The notes beneath the pieces were generated by a model. It saw only the letters and a program-made list of their open reading frames with translations. It was not told the DNA's origin and did not search any database. A DNA stretch of 64,000 nt, from positions 60,565-124,564 of the forward strand of contig NZ_BCWB01000039.1 of the NCBI RefSeq assembly GCF_001592045.1, read 5' to 3'. Numbering within the stretch: position 1 is the stretch's first letter; each line of letters opens with the position of its first letter. The translations under genes were made by a program, and so were the position numbers. Positions 62,903 through 64,000 of this stretch are shown one piece after another. This DNA is from Thermobifida fusca NBRC 14071 = JCM 3263. GTDB lineage: Bacteria > Actinomycetota > Actinomycetes > Streptosporangiales > Streptosporangiaceae.

Positions 62903-63871
62903 TCAACGCCTTCCGCGGCGGTCTCCTACGGCCAGTCCCCAGGCAGCGGCCGCGGTAAGCAGGACAGCCCCCACCGTGACAGCCCGGCTGAGGCGGATGG
63001 CGCGGTGAATGTCCGCTGCTGCGGGAGGCGGGCCGTCACCGAGCTGGGGCCGCTCTTCCACCCTGCCGTCGTAGATGTTGCGCCCGCCGAGGCGCACCCC
63101 GAGCGCCCCGGCGAATGCGGCCTCGCACTGGCCCGCGTTCGGGCTGGGATGACGCTGTCCGTCGCGGATCCAGCTCCGCCACGCGCGACGCGGATCACCC
63201 CCGATGAGCGGGGCGGCGGCCACCGCGAGCAGGGCGGTGAGCCGGGACGGCGCCCAGTTGGCCATGTCGTCCAGGCGGGCTGCGGCCCAGCCGAACCGCG
63301 CATACCGGGTAGAGCGGTGGCCGACCATCGCGTCGAGGGTGTTGACGGCACGGTAGGTGAGCAGCCCGGTGCACCCGAGCAGGGCACCCCACACCAGGGG
63401 GGCGACCACCGCGTCCGAGGTGTTCTCAGCCACGGATTCGATCGTGGCGCGGGCGAGGGCCTGCTCGTCGAGACCCCGGGGGTCCCGGCCGCAGAGGTGA
63501 GGTAGGCGGCGCCGCGCTTCGGCCAGGTCCCCGGAGTGCAGGGCGTCGGCGAGGGCCGCAGCTTCCCGTTCCAGCATGGCTCCGCCGACTACGGTCCACG
63601 TCGCGGCAGTGACCGCGAGAGCACGCCAGCGCCCGGTACGCGTGTCAGCGAATGCCCCAAGGGCGGCGACGGGGGCGAGGGCCGCGGCAGCGAACAGGGC
63701 GCCCCGCACCCGGCTGGGCGCATACAGCAGCCGCTCCAGGCGTGCCGCGGCGGTGCCGAACAACGCCACCGGATGGCCGCGCTGGGGGTCGGCAACGACC
63801 CGGTCCACGGCGGCTCCCGCTACGAGCCCCCACGCCCACGTCCGGCGAGAGGTGTGACGCTTTTTCCGCAT
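62903..63871 (-). CDS. cobD: Adenosylcobinamide-phosphate synthase
   Basis: This integral membrane enzyme joins aminopropanol phosphate to adenosylcobyric acid in vitamin B12 synthesis. CobD/CbiB features include DRVVADPQRGHPVALFG near the start, EREAAALADALHSGDLAEAR, IESVAENTSDAVVAPLVWG and LDAMVGHRSTRYARFGWAAARLD. The length of 322 residues is normal. The ATG has a weak ribosome site. No other B12 gene and no cobalamin riboswitch were seen in the window, so the rest of the pathway is presumably past the right edge or elsewhere. Confidence 0.92.
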   Translation of the reverse strand: MRKKRHTSRRTWAWGLVAGAAVDRVVADPQRGHPVALFGTAAARLERLLYAPSRVRGALFAAAALAPVAALGAFADTRTGRWRALAVTAATWTVVGGAMLEREAAALADALHSGDLAEARRRLPHLCGRDPRGLDEQALARATIESVAENTSDAVVAPLVWGALLGCTGLLTYRAVNTLDAMVGHRSTRYARFGWAAARLDDMANWAPSRLTALLAVAAAPLIGGDPRRAWRSWIRDGQRHPSPNAGQCEAAFAGALGVRLGGRNIYDGRVEERPQLGDGPPPAAADIHRAIRLSRAVTVGAVLLTAAAAWGLAVGDRRGRR

Positions 63872-64000
63872 GCCCTGACCCTAGAGGCCCGGCTGCTGGC
63901 CATGGTCCCTGCCTCCCCGGGCGGTGGACCGGTGCCCAGACTTCCGGGAAGAAAAACAGACCGGAAAGTCAACGCTTATAGTGAGAACGGCACCACAGCG
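63872..64000. other. Right-edge intergenic sequence
   Basis: The last 129 bases hold no gene. TATAGT at 63976-63981 on the plus strand could be a -10 element for a gene starting beyond the window; the -35 is not clear. Confidence 0.3.

Noticed and set aside
63872..64000. Cobalamin riboswitch before cobD
   Set aside because: The minus-strand leader within the window lacks the B12-box and the other conserved blocks of the aptamer; only 129 bases are visible.

Overview
The window is high-GC DNA with dense, short-spaced genes, frequent GTG and TTG starts and GTGA/ATGA stop-start overlaps. It carries actinobacterial markers: an SSI-type inhibitor domain, DUF2510 and PknB-like kinase proteins, NarL-type two-component pairs, oligoribonuclease next to tRNA-His, DUF2617 and DUF4178. 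The gene set looks to me like a thermophilic or soil actinomycete of the Nocardiopsaceae (Thermobifida-like). That assignment is inference from memory of family distributions, not from a search. No insertion sequence, phage, CRISPR array or rRNA was seen. The DNA reads as core chromosome.

Region 1-10.5 kb (minus strand) is one long tad/flp locus for a type IVb (Flp) pilus or related secretion system. In transcription order it holds an orphan zinc-ribbon/proline-rich protein, CpaB, a TadZ-TadE fusion, TadE, TadA ATPase, TadB, TadC, a NarL-type histidine kinase and its regulator, the Flp pilin, a TadG-like protein and a lipoprotein cut by the window edge. From 11 to 16.3 kb (minus) come tRNA-His, oligoribonuclease, a DUF2510 repeat protein, an amidase-like protein and a binding-protein/von Willebrand A chimera.

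From 17 to 25 kb are an SSI-like secreted protein, an SpoU/TrmH methyltransferase, a D-2-hydroxyacid dehydrogenase, an NlpC/P60 hydrolase, an uncharacterised protein, a secreted protein and a degenerate dehydrogenase homologue. From 25 to 34 kb are a GT4 glycosyltransferase coupled to a DMT-type exporter, a membrane protein with a spermidine-synthase-like domain, a LysR regulator facing an aminotransferase, a DUF6457 protein and an alanine/sodium symporter.

From 34 to 50 kb is metabolism: thiD under a TPP riboswitch, a DUF368 (undecaprenyl-phosphate carrier) protein, acyl-CoA synthetase, ornithine aminotransferase, an SGNH hydrolase, acetoacetyl-CoA synthetase, an acyltransferase-like membrane protein, purine nucleoside phosphorylase, an Lrp regulator and an acyl-CoA oxidase.

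From 50.7 to 54.3 kb is a compact plus-strand operon: DUF4178, DUF2617, a Tyr-rich lipoprotein-like protein, DUF350 and a membrane-anchored spermidine synthase. This is the best candidate for a poorly described system. The rest holds a second NarL-type pair, a transmembrane Ser/Thr kinase with a large predicted external domain, a quinone oxidoreductase, an NfeD-SPFH pair and CobD.
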